This document shows positions 45,770-52,844 of a stretch of 64,000 nucleotides of DNA, piece after piece (positions within the stretch are counted from its first letter, which is position 1; each line of letters begins with the position of its first letter). Origin of the DNA: Streptomyces sp. H39-S7. Lineage in GTDB: Bacteria > Actinomycetota > Actinomycetes > Streptomycetales > Streptomycetaceae. The position numbers and the translations under genes were made by a program. The notes below the pieces were generated by a model, which searched no databases, was not told the origin of the DNA, and was given only the letters and a program-made list of their open reading frames with translations. The stretch lies in NCBI RefSeq assembly GCF_027158205.1, contig NZ_JAPVLU010000019.1:101683-165682 (forward strand), given 5' to 3'.

Positions 45770-46115
45770 GGACCAGACGCAATACGGGTCGATGTCCTGA
45801 ACGCCCAGCAGTTCGCGGATACGGTTATAAGTCCATGCGAGCTCGTGTGCCAGCTGTGCCACCGATAGGTCCAGAGAAGTTGGAGACGGATTCGGACGTA
45901 AATCCGGGTTGTCCGTCAAGAGCTCGGCGACGCTGGTACGTCCGGCTTGTGGTGGTGTCCGATGTCAGGCCAAGTTCACGGCATCGGTAGATGAGGGAAT
46001 GGATTGATACGCCCCGTACCTGCCTGAGTGCAGCCAAGCGTGCAAGGCCCATTCGCTTGGGCAGCAGCGGATGATGCTGTCCTGAGGGGTGAGAAACTCG
46101 GCCGCGAAAGCGCCG
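45770..46115 (-). pseudogene. ImmA/IrrE-family metallopeptidase remnant (C-terminal part)
   Basis: Pieces in different frames line up as the tail of an ImmA/IrrE protein: FAAEFLTPQDS, then LLPKRMGLARLAALRQVRG and VSIHSLIYRCRELGL, then SVAQLAHELAWTYNRIRELL with GVQDIDP. At least two frameshifts separate them, and the HExxH zinc motif is not found upstream. ImmA-type peptidases typically cleave partner XRE repressors in mobile elements. The remnant supports a former mobile element here. It is followed by the right copy of the glnA repeat. Confidence 0.65.
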
Positions 46116-46382
46116 GGTTCTTACAGAGCGTCCCGTCGTCCGTTTGCGCACGGCATCTGTAGACCATGGCCGGAGTGTGACGACACGTACCAATTGCCGA
46201 CAACGGTGCCTATTCAGCCAGTTAGGCGGCGAGCTGTTGCCAGGAACCGCTACAGCGCGGATCCGGAAGCAACCGCCGGTGCCGCCCGCTGTCCCTCGAC
46301 CTCCGGGACCCCGCTCGTGCACCCACAGTGCACCGGCAGCCCTCACACACCGCGTCCACGCAGGTCAGAGATGATTCCCAGT

Positions 46383-46399
46383 TGTACTTCGACCTCTAA
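46383..46399. repeat. Putative attR: second copy of the glnA 3' end
   Basis: TGTACTTCGACCTCTAA, identical to the last 17 bases of glnA at 41124-41140, but preceded by non-glnA sequence. The bases after it lead into a terminator that would naturally follow glnA. Confidence 0.7.
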
Positions 46400-46416
46400 G
46401 CACGCGCCGCGCGTCC

Positions 46417-46456
46417 GAGCCCGGGTCACTCTCCTTGAGGAGGGTGGTCCGGGCTC
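46417..46456. terminator. Terminator, probably the original glnA terminator
   Basis: GAGCCCGG (46417-46424) pairs with CCGGGCTC (46449-46456), with inner CTCCT/AGGAG pairs. It overlaps the stop codon of the convergent ArsR-like gene, so it may serve both strands. Confidence 0.75.
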
Positions 46457-47447
46457 AGGCGTTGGGGGGTGCGGTCAGGGCGTCGCCCAGGGGGGTTCGG
46501 TAGTAGAGGACCGAGCGGCCGGAGCGGGCTCGGGTCAGGAGGCCGGCTTTGCGGAGGACCGTGAGGTGGTCGCCGACCGCGCCGGGGGCCAGGCGCAGGC
46601 TCTGGGCGAGCTGCGTGGTGCTCGCGGGCTGGTCCAGGGCGGTCAGCAGCCGGGAGCGGGAGCGGCCGAGGAGGCCGGCGAGGGCGTCCGGTTCGACGGA
46701 GTCGGGGGTCTCCCACAGCGCGGACGTGCCGCGGGCGGGGTAGATGACGGCCTTCGGCCAGGGGTCGTCGATGTAGGTGGCCAGGTGGGGCCAGACGAAG
46801 ACCGACGGGATGAGCAGCAGCCCATCCCCCGCGAGGGTGGTGACGCTGCCCGTGGACGAGGACGTACGGCGGATGTCGATGCCGCCGTCGCGCCAGCGCA
46901 GGTCGGGGTGGAGGTCGTCGAGGGTGGCTGCCCAGCCCGAGCGGCCGAGGCGGCCGAGGCGGTGGACGACGTCGCGTTCGCAGATGGCGCGCAACTGCGG
47001 CCAGTCCTGGGCGAGCAGTTCGTGCCAGGCCTGGTCGAGGGCGTCGGCGACCCGCTCGACGACCGCGTCGCCGCGCAGGGTCGCGAGCACGCGCGGGTCG
47101 CGGGACGGGCGCGCGGCGAGGCACAGTTCGGCTTCCTCGTGGGCCTGGGACAGGCTCGTGCCACGGATCGCGGCGATGTCGTCGTCCCACGTCTGGTCGA
47201 GGCCGCGGGGCGGCAGCGCGACGAAGTTGGCGCCGAAGGTGCGGGTGTGGAGGGCGAGGGCCGCGTCCAGGTCGGTGTCGCGGCGCAGCCGCTGGAAGAC
47301 CGGCATCAGCCGGGCCGACCAGGCGGGCGGCAGCCGCTGCCTGGTGCGGCCCTCCAGGTAGCCCAGGAGGTTGCAGAGCTCGAAGGCCGGCGACAGCGCG
47401 AACCGGCTGCGGAGCAGGTCGTCGGTGCCGAACTCGAATCGCCGCAT
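46455..47447 (-). CDS. ArsR-like winged-helix regulator (DUF5937 type)
   Basis: A 330-residue regulator. The large N-terminal region (1-240) contains RFEFGTDDLLRSRFALSPAF and ends VFVWPHLATYIDDPWPKAVI. The C-terminal ArsR-like winged helix (about 255-325) reads QPASTTQLAQSLRLAPGAV then DHLTVLRKAGLLTRARSGR. This inverted arrangement is common in actinomycete regulators beside MFS exporters. It is divergent from an MFS gene with a perfect palindrome in between, so it likely represses both. ATG 47447. Confidence 0.88.
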   Translation of the reverse strand: MRRFEFGTDDLLRSRFALSPAFELCNLLGYLEGRTRQRLPPAWSARLMPVFQRLRRDTDLDAALALHTRTFGANFVALPPRGLDQTWDDDIAAIRGTSLSQAHEEAELCLAARPSRDPRVLATLRGDAVVERVADALDQAWHELLAQDWPQLRAICERDVVHRLGRLGRSGWAATLDDLHPDLRWRDGGIDIRRTSSSTGSVTTLAGDGLLLIPSVFVWPHLATYIDDPWPKAVIYPARGTSALWETPDSVEPDALAGLLGRSRSRLLTALDQPASTTQLAQSLRLAPGAVGDHLTVLRKAGLLTRARSGRSVLYYRTPLGDALTAPPNA

Positions 47448-47457
47448 GGTCCGAGCT

Positions 47458-47473
47458 TACGTCCTGGGACGTA
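47458..47473. promoter_or_regulatory. Palindromic operator between regulator and MFS exporter
   Basis: TACGTCC-TG-GGACGTA: perfect 7-bp arms with a 2-bp centre, 11 bp before the regulator start and 41 bp before the exporter start. Best candidate site for the adjacent ArsR-like regulator. Confidence 0.65.
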
Positions 47474-47514
47474 GGAGTCGCCCCGGTGGGGGCGCCGGGA
47501 ACAAGCTCCCGGTC

Positions 47515-48756
47515 ATGACGTTCACCCCAGCCCCGCCCCGGCGGACCACCTATCGGGAAGTGCTGTCCGACCAGCGCTTCCGGCTGCTCTTCGCCACCCG
47601 GACGGTGACGATCACCGCCGACGCCCTGCGGATCCTGACCCTCTCGGTGCTGATCTTCGCGACCACCGGCTCCCCGCTCATGGGCGCCCTGACGTTCGGC
47701 ATCGGGTTCCTCCCGCAGCTCGCCGGCTCGATGCTGCTCGGCTCGCTCGCCGACCGGGTCCGGCCGCGGCGGCTCATCGCCGCGGGCTACCTGCTGGAGT
47801 TCGCCGCGGCCACCGCGATGGCGCTGGCCCATCTGCCCGTGGTGTTCATCCTGCTGCTCGTCGCCGTGGTGGCGTTCCTGACGCCCGTTTTCCAGGGCGC
47901 GTCCAACCGCCTCGTCGCCGAGACGCTGACCGGCGACGCCTATGTGCTGGGGCGGTCGCTGTCCAGCATGTCGTCGTCCGCGGCCCAGTTGCTCGGGCTC
48001 GCGGGCGGCGGGATCGCCGTGACGTTCCTGGGTTCGCGGCACGCGCTGCTGCTGAGCGCGGGCGCGTACCTCGTCGCGTCGCTCGCCGTACGGCTGCGGC
48101 TGCCCGACCTGCCCGCGCCCGACAAGAAGGAGTCCGGGTCCCTGGTGCGGCACAGCTGGGCGGGCAACCGGGCGCTGTTCGCCGACCGCCGGGTGCGGAA
48201 GCTGCTGCTCGCGCAGTGGCTGCCGTCCGCCTTCGCGGCCAGCGCCGAGAGCCTCGTCGTGCCGTTCGCGGGGCGGCGCGGGTTCCCCGACGGGACCGCC
48301 GGACTCCTGCTCGCGTGCCTGCCGGTCGGCATGCTCGTCGGCAATCTGGTCGTCGGCCGCTTCGTGCGGCCCGCGACCCGCGAACGGCTGGTCGCCGTGC
48401 TGGTCGCGGTCCTCGGCCTGCCGCTGCTCTGCTTCGCCTTCGGACCGCCGTGGCCGCTCTGCGCGCTCCTGCTGCTGGTCACCGGTACGGGGTTCGCGTA
48501 CAGCCTGGGGCTGCAGCGCTCGTTCCTCGACGCGCTTCCGGAGGGCAGCCGCGGGCAGGCGTTCGGGCTGCTCACCTCCGGCATGATGACCGTGCAGGGA
48601 GTGGGTCCCGCGGTGTTCGGGGCGGCCGCCGAGGTCGTGTCCGTGGGGGCCGCCATCTCGTGCGCCGGGATCGCGTCGCTGTGCATGGCCGGCTATCTGG
48701 CGCGGGAGTCCCGCGGTGCCCGGCCGGTCCCGGCGGAAACAGCCGGGACCGGATGA
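47515..48756 (+). CDS. MFS transporter
   Basis: A 413-residue major facilitator protein with about 12 transmembrane helices. The motif-A-like loop LGSLADRVRPRRLIAAGYLL follows helix 2, and a repeat-like loop VVGRFVRPATRERLVAVL lies in the second half. The family member type (QGASNRLVAETLTGDAYVLG) resembles actinomycete multidrug exporters. The substrate is unknown. ATG 47515 is chosen for protein-like onset. Probably derepressed when the divergent regulator senses a ligand. Confidence 0.9.
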   Translation: MTFTPAPPRRTTYREVLSDQRFRLLFATRTVTITADALRILTLSVLIFATTGSPLMGALTFGIGFLPQLAGSMLLGSLADRVRPRRLIAAGYLLEFAAATAMALAHLPVVFILLLVAVVAFLTPVFQGASNRLVAETLTGDAYVLGRSLSSMSSSAAQLLGLAGGGIAVTFLGSRHALLLSAGAYLVASLAVRLRLPDLPAPDKKESGSLVRHSWAGNRALFADRRVRKLLLAQWLPSAFAASAESLVVPFAGRRGFPDGTAGLLLACLPVGMLVGNLVVGRFVRPATRERLVAVLVAVLGLPLLCFAFGPPWPLCALLLLVTGTGFAYSLGLQRSFLDALPEGSRGQAFGLLTSGMMTVQGVGPAVFGAAAEVVSVGAAISCAGIASLCMAGYLARESRGARPVPAETAGTG

Positions 48757-48775
48757 GACAGGGAGGCGATGACCC

Positions 48776-50065
48776 TCAGGACAGCGGGCCCGCGCCCGGC
48801 TCCATGGGCTCCTCCGGCGTCGGGAGCGTGAGCGTGGAGACCGCGCCGCCGTCGGGGGCGTTGGTGAAGCGCAGCTCGGCCCCGATCGTGCGGGCCTGGC
48901 CGACGGCGATCGTCAGGCCCAGGCCGTGGCCCTTGTTGCCGTTGCTGGTGGGCTCGGTACGGAAGCGCTGCGGGCCGTGGTCGAGCAGATAGCCGGGGTA
49001 GCCGTCGCCGTGGTCCCGGACGGTGATGGCGGGGCCGTCGACGGTGAGGACCACCGGGGGGCGGCCGTGCCGGTGCGCGTTGCCGATCAGGTTGCCGAGC
49101 ACCCGTTCGAGACGCCGCTGGTCGGTGACGAGGCAGATGTCGCGGACGACGCGGACCTCGGTGGGGAGCCCCGACCCGGCGACGGCGCGTTCGGCGAGCA
49201 GCCCCAGGAAGTGGGCGTCCGGTTCGACCTTCTCGGTACGGGAATCGAGCCGGGAGATCTCCAGCAGGTCCTCGGTGAGCCGGCGCAGGGCCTGGACGCG
49301 GTCCTGGACCAGTTCGGTGGGGCGGCCGGGCGGGAGGAGTTCGGCCGAGGTGTGCAGACCGGCCAGCGGGGTGCGCAGTTCATGGGCGACATCGGCGGTG
49401 AAGCGCTGCTCGCTCTGCAGCCTGAGCTGGAGCGACGCGGCCATGGCGTCCAGGGCCGCGGAGACCGCGGCGACCTCGTCCTGGGCGCTGGTGGGGCCGG
49501 CGGTGCGGGGATCGGCCACCCGGGCGTCGAGGTCGCCCGCGCTGATCCGGCGGGCGACGGCCGCGGTCCTGTGCAGCCTCCGGGTGACGCGGGAGACGGC
49601 GAAGATCCCGATCAGCAGGGTGCCGCCGATGGCCAGGGCGGACGACAGGATGATCGCCCGGTCCAGCCCCCTGATGCTCTCCGCGCTGCGCGTGTAGTCG
49701 AGCGGCACCGCCAGCACCTTCCCGCCCGCCGGACCGGCCGCCCACATCGTGCGGCGGCCGTCGAGGTCCCCGAACATGGTGCCGCGCTCGCCGCGCAGCG
49801 CGAGGTCCCGGAGCCGGTCGGGGAGGTCCGGCGGGTTCAGCGCCGTGCCGCGGCGCAGCGGGTCGCCCGCTATGTACGCCTGGGTGGCGGTGTCCAGCCT
49901 GCTCAGGGCGGCGGTGCGGGCCTGGTGGACGGTCTGCCGGGTGACCATGACGTGCACGAGGGTGCCGAGGACCACCGCGACGGCGCAGCACATCGCGGTG
50001 ATGAAGACGGCGGCCTTCCAGTAGAGGGTCGCCGCCCAGGACGGCAGCCGCCCGCGCAGCCTCAT
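48776..50065 (-). CDS. Sensor histidine kinase (orphan)
   Basis: A 429-residue membrane kinase: first transmembrane helix at about 18-40, extracytoplasmic sensor, second helix at about 140-160, HAMP (RRLHRTAAVARRISAGDLDA), phospho-acceptor His in DVAHELRTPLAGL, N-box NLIGNAHRHG and G-boxes DHGDGYPG and GHGLGLTIAVG. ATG 50065 overlaps the lipoprotein stop (ATGA), coupling translation; GTG 50080 is an alternative. No response regulator gene is adjacent, so its partner must be elsewhere. Confidence 0.9.
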   Translation of the reverse strand: MRLRGRLPSWAATLYWKAAVFITAMCCAVAVVLGTLVHVMVTRQTVHQARTAALSRLDTATQAYIAGDPLRRGTALNPPDLPDRLRDLALRGERGTMFGDLDGRRTMWAAGPAGGKVLAVPLDYTRSAESIRGLDRAIILSSALAIGGTLLIGIFAVSRVTRRLHRTAAVARRISAGDLDARVADPRTAGPTSAQDEVAAVSAALDAMAASLQLRLQSEQRFTADVAHELRTPLAGLHTSAELLPPGRPTELVQDRVQALRRLTEDLLEISRLDSRTEKVEPDAHFLGLLAERAVAGSGLPTEVRVVRDICLVTDQRRLERVLGNLIGNAHRHGRPPVVLTVDGPAITVRDHGDGYPGYLLDHGPQRFRTEPTSNGNKGHGLGLTIAVGQARTIGAELRFTNAPDGGAVSTLTLPTPEEPMEPGAGPLS

Positions 50066-50799
50066 CGGGGCCGCTTCCACGAGGTGTCGGAGTCGCCGCC
50101 CTCGGGGCCGGACTCACGGCGGCCGTGCCCGGGCGGAGTGGCGCGCCGGTAGTCGTCGCTCTGGATGGCCATGGCCCGCGCCTGCGGGTCCCAGGTCCAG
50201 ACCGTGCGCTGCTCGTACCCCTCGGACGGGGTCGGCTCCTGAACGACGAGGTTCCCGCCGGCCACCTGCACGGACATCGGTTTCGTGACGGTCGCCAGGA
50301 TGCGGATGAGCACACCGTTGTGGAGGGTGTAGCAGCGCAGCGCGAGGAAGCCGTCCACCATGTCGACGCCGAAGACGGCGTCGGCCTTCCCGTCGCCCGT
50401 CAGGTCGTAGTACTCGGGGCTGCGGATCGGGCATCCGGCGCGCCCGGCGGCGCCCGCCGGGCAGGCGGCGGCCTTCGCCGCGGTGTCCTCGTCGAGGGCG
50501 TCCGCCCCGGTGCGGGCGTCCGGGGTCGCGGCCATCTCGGCCTGGACGACGGCGACCGGGTCCACGCTCCTGATGTCCCCCGACGTCACCTTGGGCAGGC
50601 CGGGCACCGCGACGGGTCGTTCGTTCTCCGGCTCCCCGGGCTGCTCGGTGGCCGGCGGCCGATGGGGCCACAGTTTGGCGGGGGCGGACGCGACGGGCGT
50701 CGGCCCGGCGCTCTCGGCGTCGTTCGTCGCGGAGCACCCGGTCATCAGCACGGCGGCGCCCGTCGCCAGCAGGGCGAGCACGGTGCGGACGGCGGACAA
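50062..50799 (-). CDS. Lipoprotein co-expressed with the histidine kinase
   Basis: A 245-residue lipoprotein: hydrophobic signal with lipobox LMTGC (Cys22), Pro-rich linker, then an exported domain with CPAGAAGRAGCPI (likely disulfide), EYYDLTGDGKADAVFGVD (an FG-GAP/calcium-loop-like DxTGDGxxD motif) and RTVWTWDPQARAMAIQ. It is the upstream gene of an overlapping pair with the kinase. The pairing recalls CseA with CseC in the sigE operon, where a lipoprotein tunes envelope-stress sensing; that role is inferred. The C-terminal tail is charged and Gly-rich. Confidence 0.82.
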   Translation of the reverse strand: MSAVRTVLALLATGAAVLMTGCSATNDAESAGPTPVASAPAKLWPHRPPATEQPGEPENERPVAVPGLPKVTSGDIRSVDPVAVVQAEMAATPDARTGADALDEDTAAKAAACPAGAAGRAGCPIRSPEYYDLTGDGKADAVFGVDMVDGFLALRCYTLHNGVLIRILATVTKPMSVQVAGGNLVVQEPTPSEGYEQRTVWTWDPQARAMAIQSDDYRRATPPGHGRRESGPEGGDSDTSWKRPR

Positions 50800-50930
50800 G
50801 TGTCTCCCTGCGGCGGTTCGGGGCGGTGCTGGGCGGTGACGGATCGGAACTCGGGTCCGGTCGCGGACCCTGGTGGTCCAGGTCTATTGTCCGACAGCCT
50901 CGTCCCGCCGGCCCGGCGCACGGATGTGCC

Positions 50931-51039
50931 GGTGGTCACGCGACCTCCGACCAGTGGTCACGCACCCTCCGACCGGTGGTCACACGCCCTCCGCCCGGTG
51001 GTCGAGCGGCTCCGTCCGGCGGTCACGCCACCTCCAGGC
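50931..51039. repeat. 22-bp tandem repeat spanning the ArsR-family stop codon
   Basis: Five units of 22, 22, 22, 21 and 22 bp (50931, 50953, 50975, 50997, 51018). Four begin (G/A)G(T/C)GGTCAC; the 21-bp unit has GGTCGA there. Most continue ...CCTCCGNCC. The stop of the regulator (TCA on this strand, 51023-51025) lies in the last unit, and three of the four downstream units retain the same TCA, i.e. copies of the gene end. Confidence 0.88.
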
Positions 51040-51775
51040 GGTCCGGCTCGATGCCCAGCGTCCGGTGCAGTTCGTCCAGGCCCAGCGGGGTGACGCGGAC
51101 GGCGCGGCGGGTGCCGATACGGGTGGCCCAGCCCCGGTCGAGGACGAGCCGGCACAGCTCGGCGCCCGCCGTGCCCGCCAGGTGCGGGCGGCGCTCCGTC
51201 CAGTCCAGGCAGGACCGCGCGAGGGGCCGGCGGGAGGACGCGGCGGGGCCGGCGGCCGCGGACAGGTCGTAGGCGGACAGGTCGGCGCCGAGGCCGGTGA
51301 GCCAGGCCAGGCCAGGCCCGGTGAGGGCGAAGCCGGCGTCCTGGCTGAGCAGGCCGCGCGCGGTCATCGCGTCGGTGATCGCGACCCCGAGCCGTCCGGC
51401 CAGATGGTCGTAGCAGGTGCGGCCCCTGGCCAGCGCCTGGCCCGCGGAGTGCGCGCGCAGCCCGCCGCCGGCTGGTTTCCGCGGTGCGACGTGGGCCGCC
51501 AGGTCCTCGATCATGCGCGCGGTGTCGGGGTCGGCGAGCCGGACGTAGCGGTGTCTGCCCTGCCGCTCCTGGACCAGCAGGCCGCCGTCGACCAGCCGGG
51601 TGAGGTGCTCGCTGATGGTCGAGGGGGCGACCCCGCAGTGCCGGGCCAGCTCGCCGGACGTCCAGGCGCGGCGGTCGAGCAGGGCCAGACAGACGGAGGC
51701 GCGGGTCTCGTCGGCGAGCAGCGCGGCCAGGGCGGCCAGGGCGGCCAGGGTGGCGGGTGTGCGCGGACCGGTCAT
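51023..51775 (-). CDS. ArsR-family transcriptional regulator
   Basis: A 250-residue regulator. The N-terminal winged helix (about 10-85) reads LADETRASVCLALLDRRAWT, SGELARHCGVAPSTISEHLT and RLVDGGLLVQERQGRHRYVR. The C-terminal domain (about 120-250; CYDHLAGRLGVAITDAM) is a conserved extension seen in Streptomyces ArsR regulators. ATG 51775 is preferred; a GTG at 51799 lies inside the palindrome. Divergent from an EamA exporter, with a perfect 11-bp palindrome between them, so it likely autoregulates and controls the exporter. Confidence 0.9.
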   Translation of the reverse strand: MTGPRTPATLAALAALAALLADETRASVCLALLDRRAWTSGELARHCGVAPSTISEHLTRLVDGGLLVQERQGRHRYVRLADPDTARMIEDLAAHVAPRKPAGGGLRAHSAGQALARGRTCYDHLAGRLGVAITDAMTARGLLSQDAGFALTGPGLAWLTGLGADLSAYDLSAAAGPAASSRRPLARSCLDWTERRPHLAGTAGAELCRLVLDRGWATRIGTRRAVRVTPLGLDELHRTLGIEPDRLEVA

Positions 51776-51794
51776 GGGCCCATCATCGCCCCGC

Positions 51795-51820
51795 GACACT
51801 TCGGCGCCCGCCGAAGTGTC
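51795..51820. promoter_or_regulatory. Palindromic operator between ArsR regulator and EamA exporter
   Basis: GACACTTCGGC (51795-51805) and GCCGAAGTGTC (51810-51820): perfect 11-bp arms, 4-bp centre, 20 bp from each start codon. Strong candidate ArsR-family binding site. Confidence 0.75.
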
Positions 51821-51839
51821 CGGCCCCTACTTTTCCGGC

Positions 51840-52844
51840 ATGGACATCATGAAGGCGCGTGGGAAACGGGTACGGGACGGGCAGCGCTGGTGGGACGCGC
51901 TCGTGCTGCTCGCCGTGATCTGGGGCAGCAGCTTCCTGCTGATGAAGGTGGGGGTGGGCGTCCTGCCGCCCGCCTACGTGACGCTGGTGCGACTGCTCGT
52001 CGGCGCGGTGACGCTGCTGGTGTGGCTGCGGGCCACCGGAGCCCGGCTGCCGCGCGGCGCCCGGGGGTGGGGGCATCTCGCGGTGACCGGGGCGCTGGTG
52101 AACGTCGCGCCGTTCACCCTGTTCGCGTGGGGTGAGCAGCACGTCTCCTCGGTCGTCGCCGGGATCTTCAACGCCGCGACACCGCTGCTGACGATGCTGG
52201 TGGTGTCCGTCGTCCTGCCCGGGGAGCGGCCGGGCGGGCGCCGGCTGCTCGGGATGCCGATCGGCTTCGCGGGCGTCCTGGTGGTCCTCGGGGTGTGGCG
52301 CGGCGCCGACGGTTCGGACCTGGCGGGACAGCTGGCCTGCCTCGCGGCGGCCGGCTGCTACGCGGTGGGCTTCCCGTACGCACAGCGCTTCCTGGCGGGG
52401 CGCCCCGAGTCCACCGTCTCGCTCTCCGCCGCCCAGGTCGTGGTGGCGACGGCGGAGGCGGCCGTCCTGGCGCCGCTCGGCTCCGGCGGGCTGCCGGCCA
52501 CCGGCCCCGACGGATGGTCGCCGTCCGCCGTCGTCGCCCTGCTGCTGCTCGGCGTGCTGGGCACCGGGGTGGCGTATCTGCTCAACTACCGCGTCATCCG
52601 GCGCGCGGGGGCTGTGGCCGCGTCGACCGTCACCTATCTGATGCCGCTGGTGGCGGTGGTGGCCGGGGTGGTGCTGCTGGGTGAGGGCATGACGTGGAAC
52701 CAGCCGGTGGGCGCGCTCGTCGTGCTGCTGGGCGTCGCCGTCGGACGGCGGGGAGCGGGCGGCGGGGCCGCGGCCGCGGGGGTTCGCGCCCTGCCGAAAT
52801 CGCCTCGCACGGCGCGTGCCCCCGCTACTACGCTCGGCCGATGA
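51840..52844 (+). CDS. EamA/DMT-family transporter
   Basis: A 334-residue drug/metabolite transporter with ten predicted helices in two EamA repeats: LLAVIWGSSFLLMKVGV and PFTLFAWGEQHVSSVVAGIF in the first, AGCYAVGFPYAQRFLAG and TGVAYLLNYRVIRRAGAVAA in the second. Substrates of such carriers include amino acids and toxic metabolites; not assignable here. ATG 51840. The LD-carboxypeptidase start overlaps its stop (ATGA), so exporter and peptidase form one operon. Confidence 0.92.
   Translation: MDIMKARGKRVRDGQRWWDALVLLAVIWGSSFLLMKVGVGVLPPAYVTLVRLLVGAVTLLVWLRATGARLPRGARGWGHLAVTGALVNVAPFTLFAWGEQHVSSVVAGIFNAATPLLTMLVVSVVLPGERPGGRRLLGMPIGFAGVLVVLGVWRGADGSDLAGQLACLAAAGCYAVGFPYAQRFLAGRPESTVSLSAAQVVVATAEAAVLAPLGSGGLPATGPDGWSPSAVVALLLLGVLGTGVAYLLNYRVIRRAGAVAASTVTYLMPLVAVVAGVVLLGEGMTWNQPVGALVVLLGVAVGRRGAGGGAAAAGVRALPKSPRTARAPATTLGR

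Larger units (their letters stand above)
41141..46399. mobile_element. Putative decayed integrative island at the glnA 3' end
   Basis: A 5.26-kb segment bounded by the 17-bp direct repeat of the glnA end. Contents: an AsnB/UDP-sugar dehydrogenase chimera, a divergent TPR regulator, and an ImmA/IrrE remnant beside the right repeat. No integrase, excisionase or replication gene is visible, so it would be an immobile relic or need help in trans. A hairpin near the left end (41301-41340) resembles the one after the right repeat (46417-46456), as if the element replaced the glnA terminator. Interpretation is inference from the repeat. Confidence 0.6.

Noticed and set aside
45825-46346. Single 173-residue gene on the minus strand in the island
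   Set aside because: Only its middle resembles a protein family and the similarity jumps frames, so it is a pseudogene rather than one gene.
46383-46399. Second glnA gene fragment from tandem gene duplication
   Set aside because: Identity stops abruptly after 17 bp on both sides, so there is no longer glnA remnant; an attachment core fits better.
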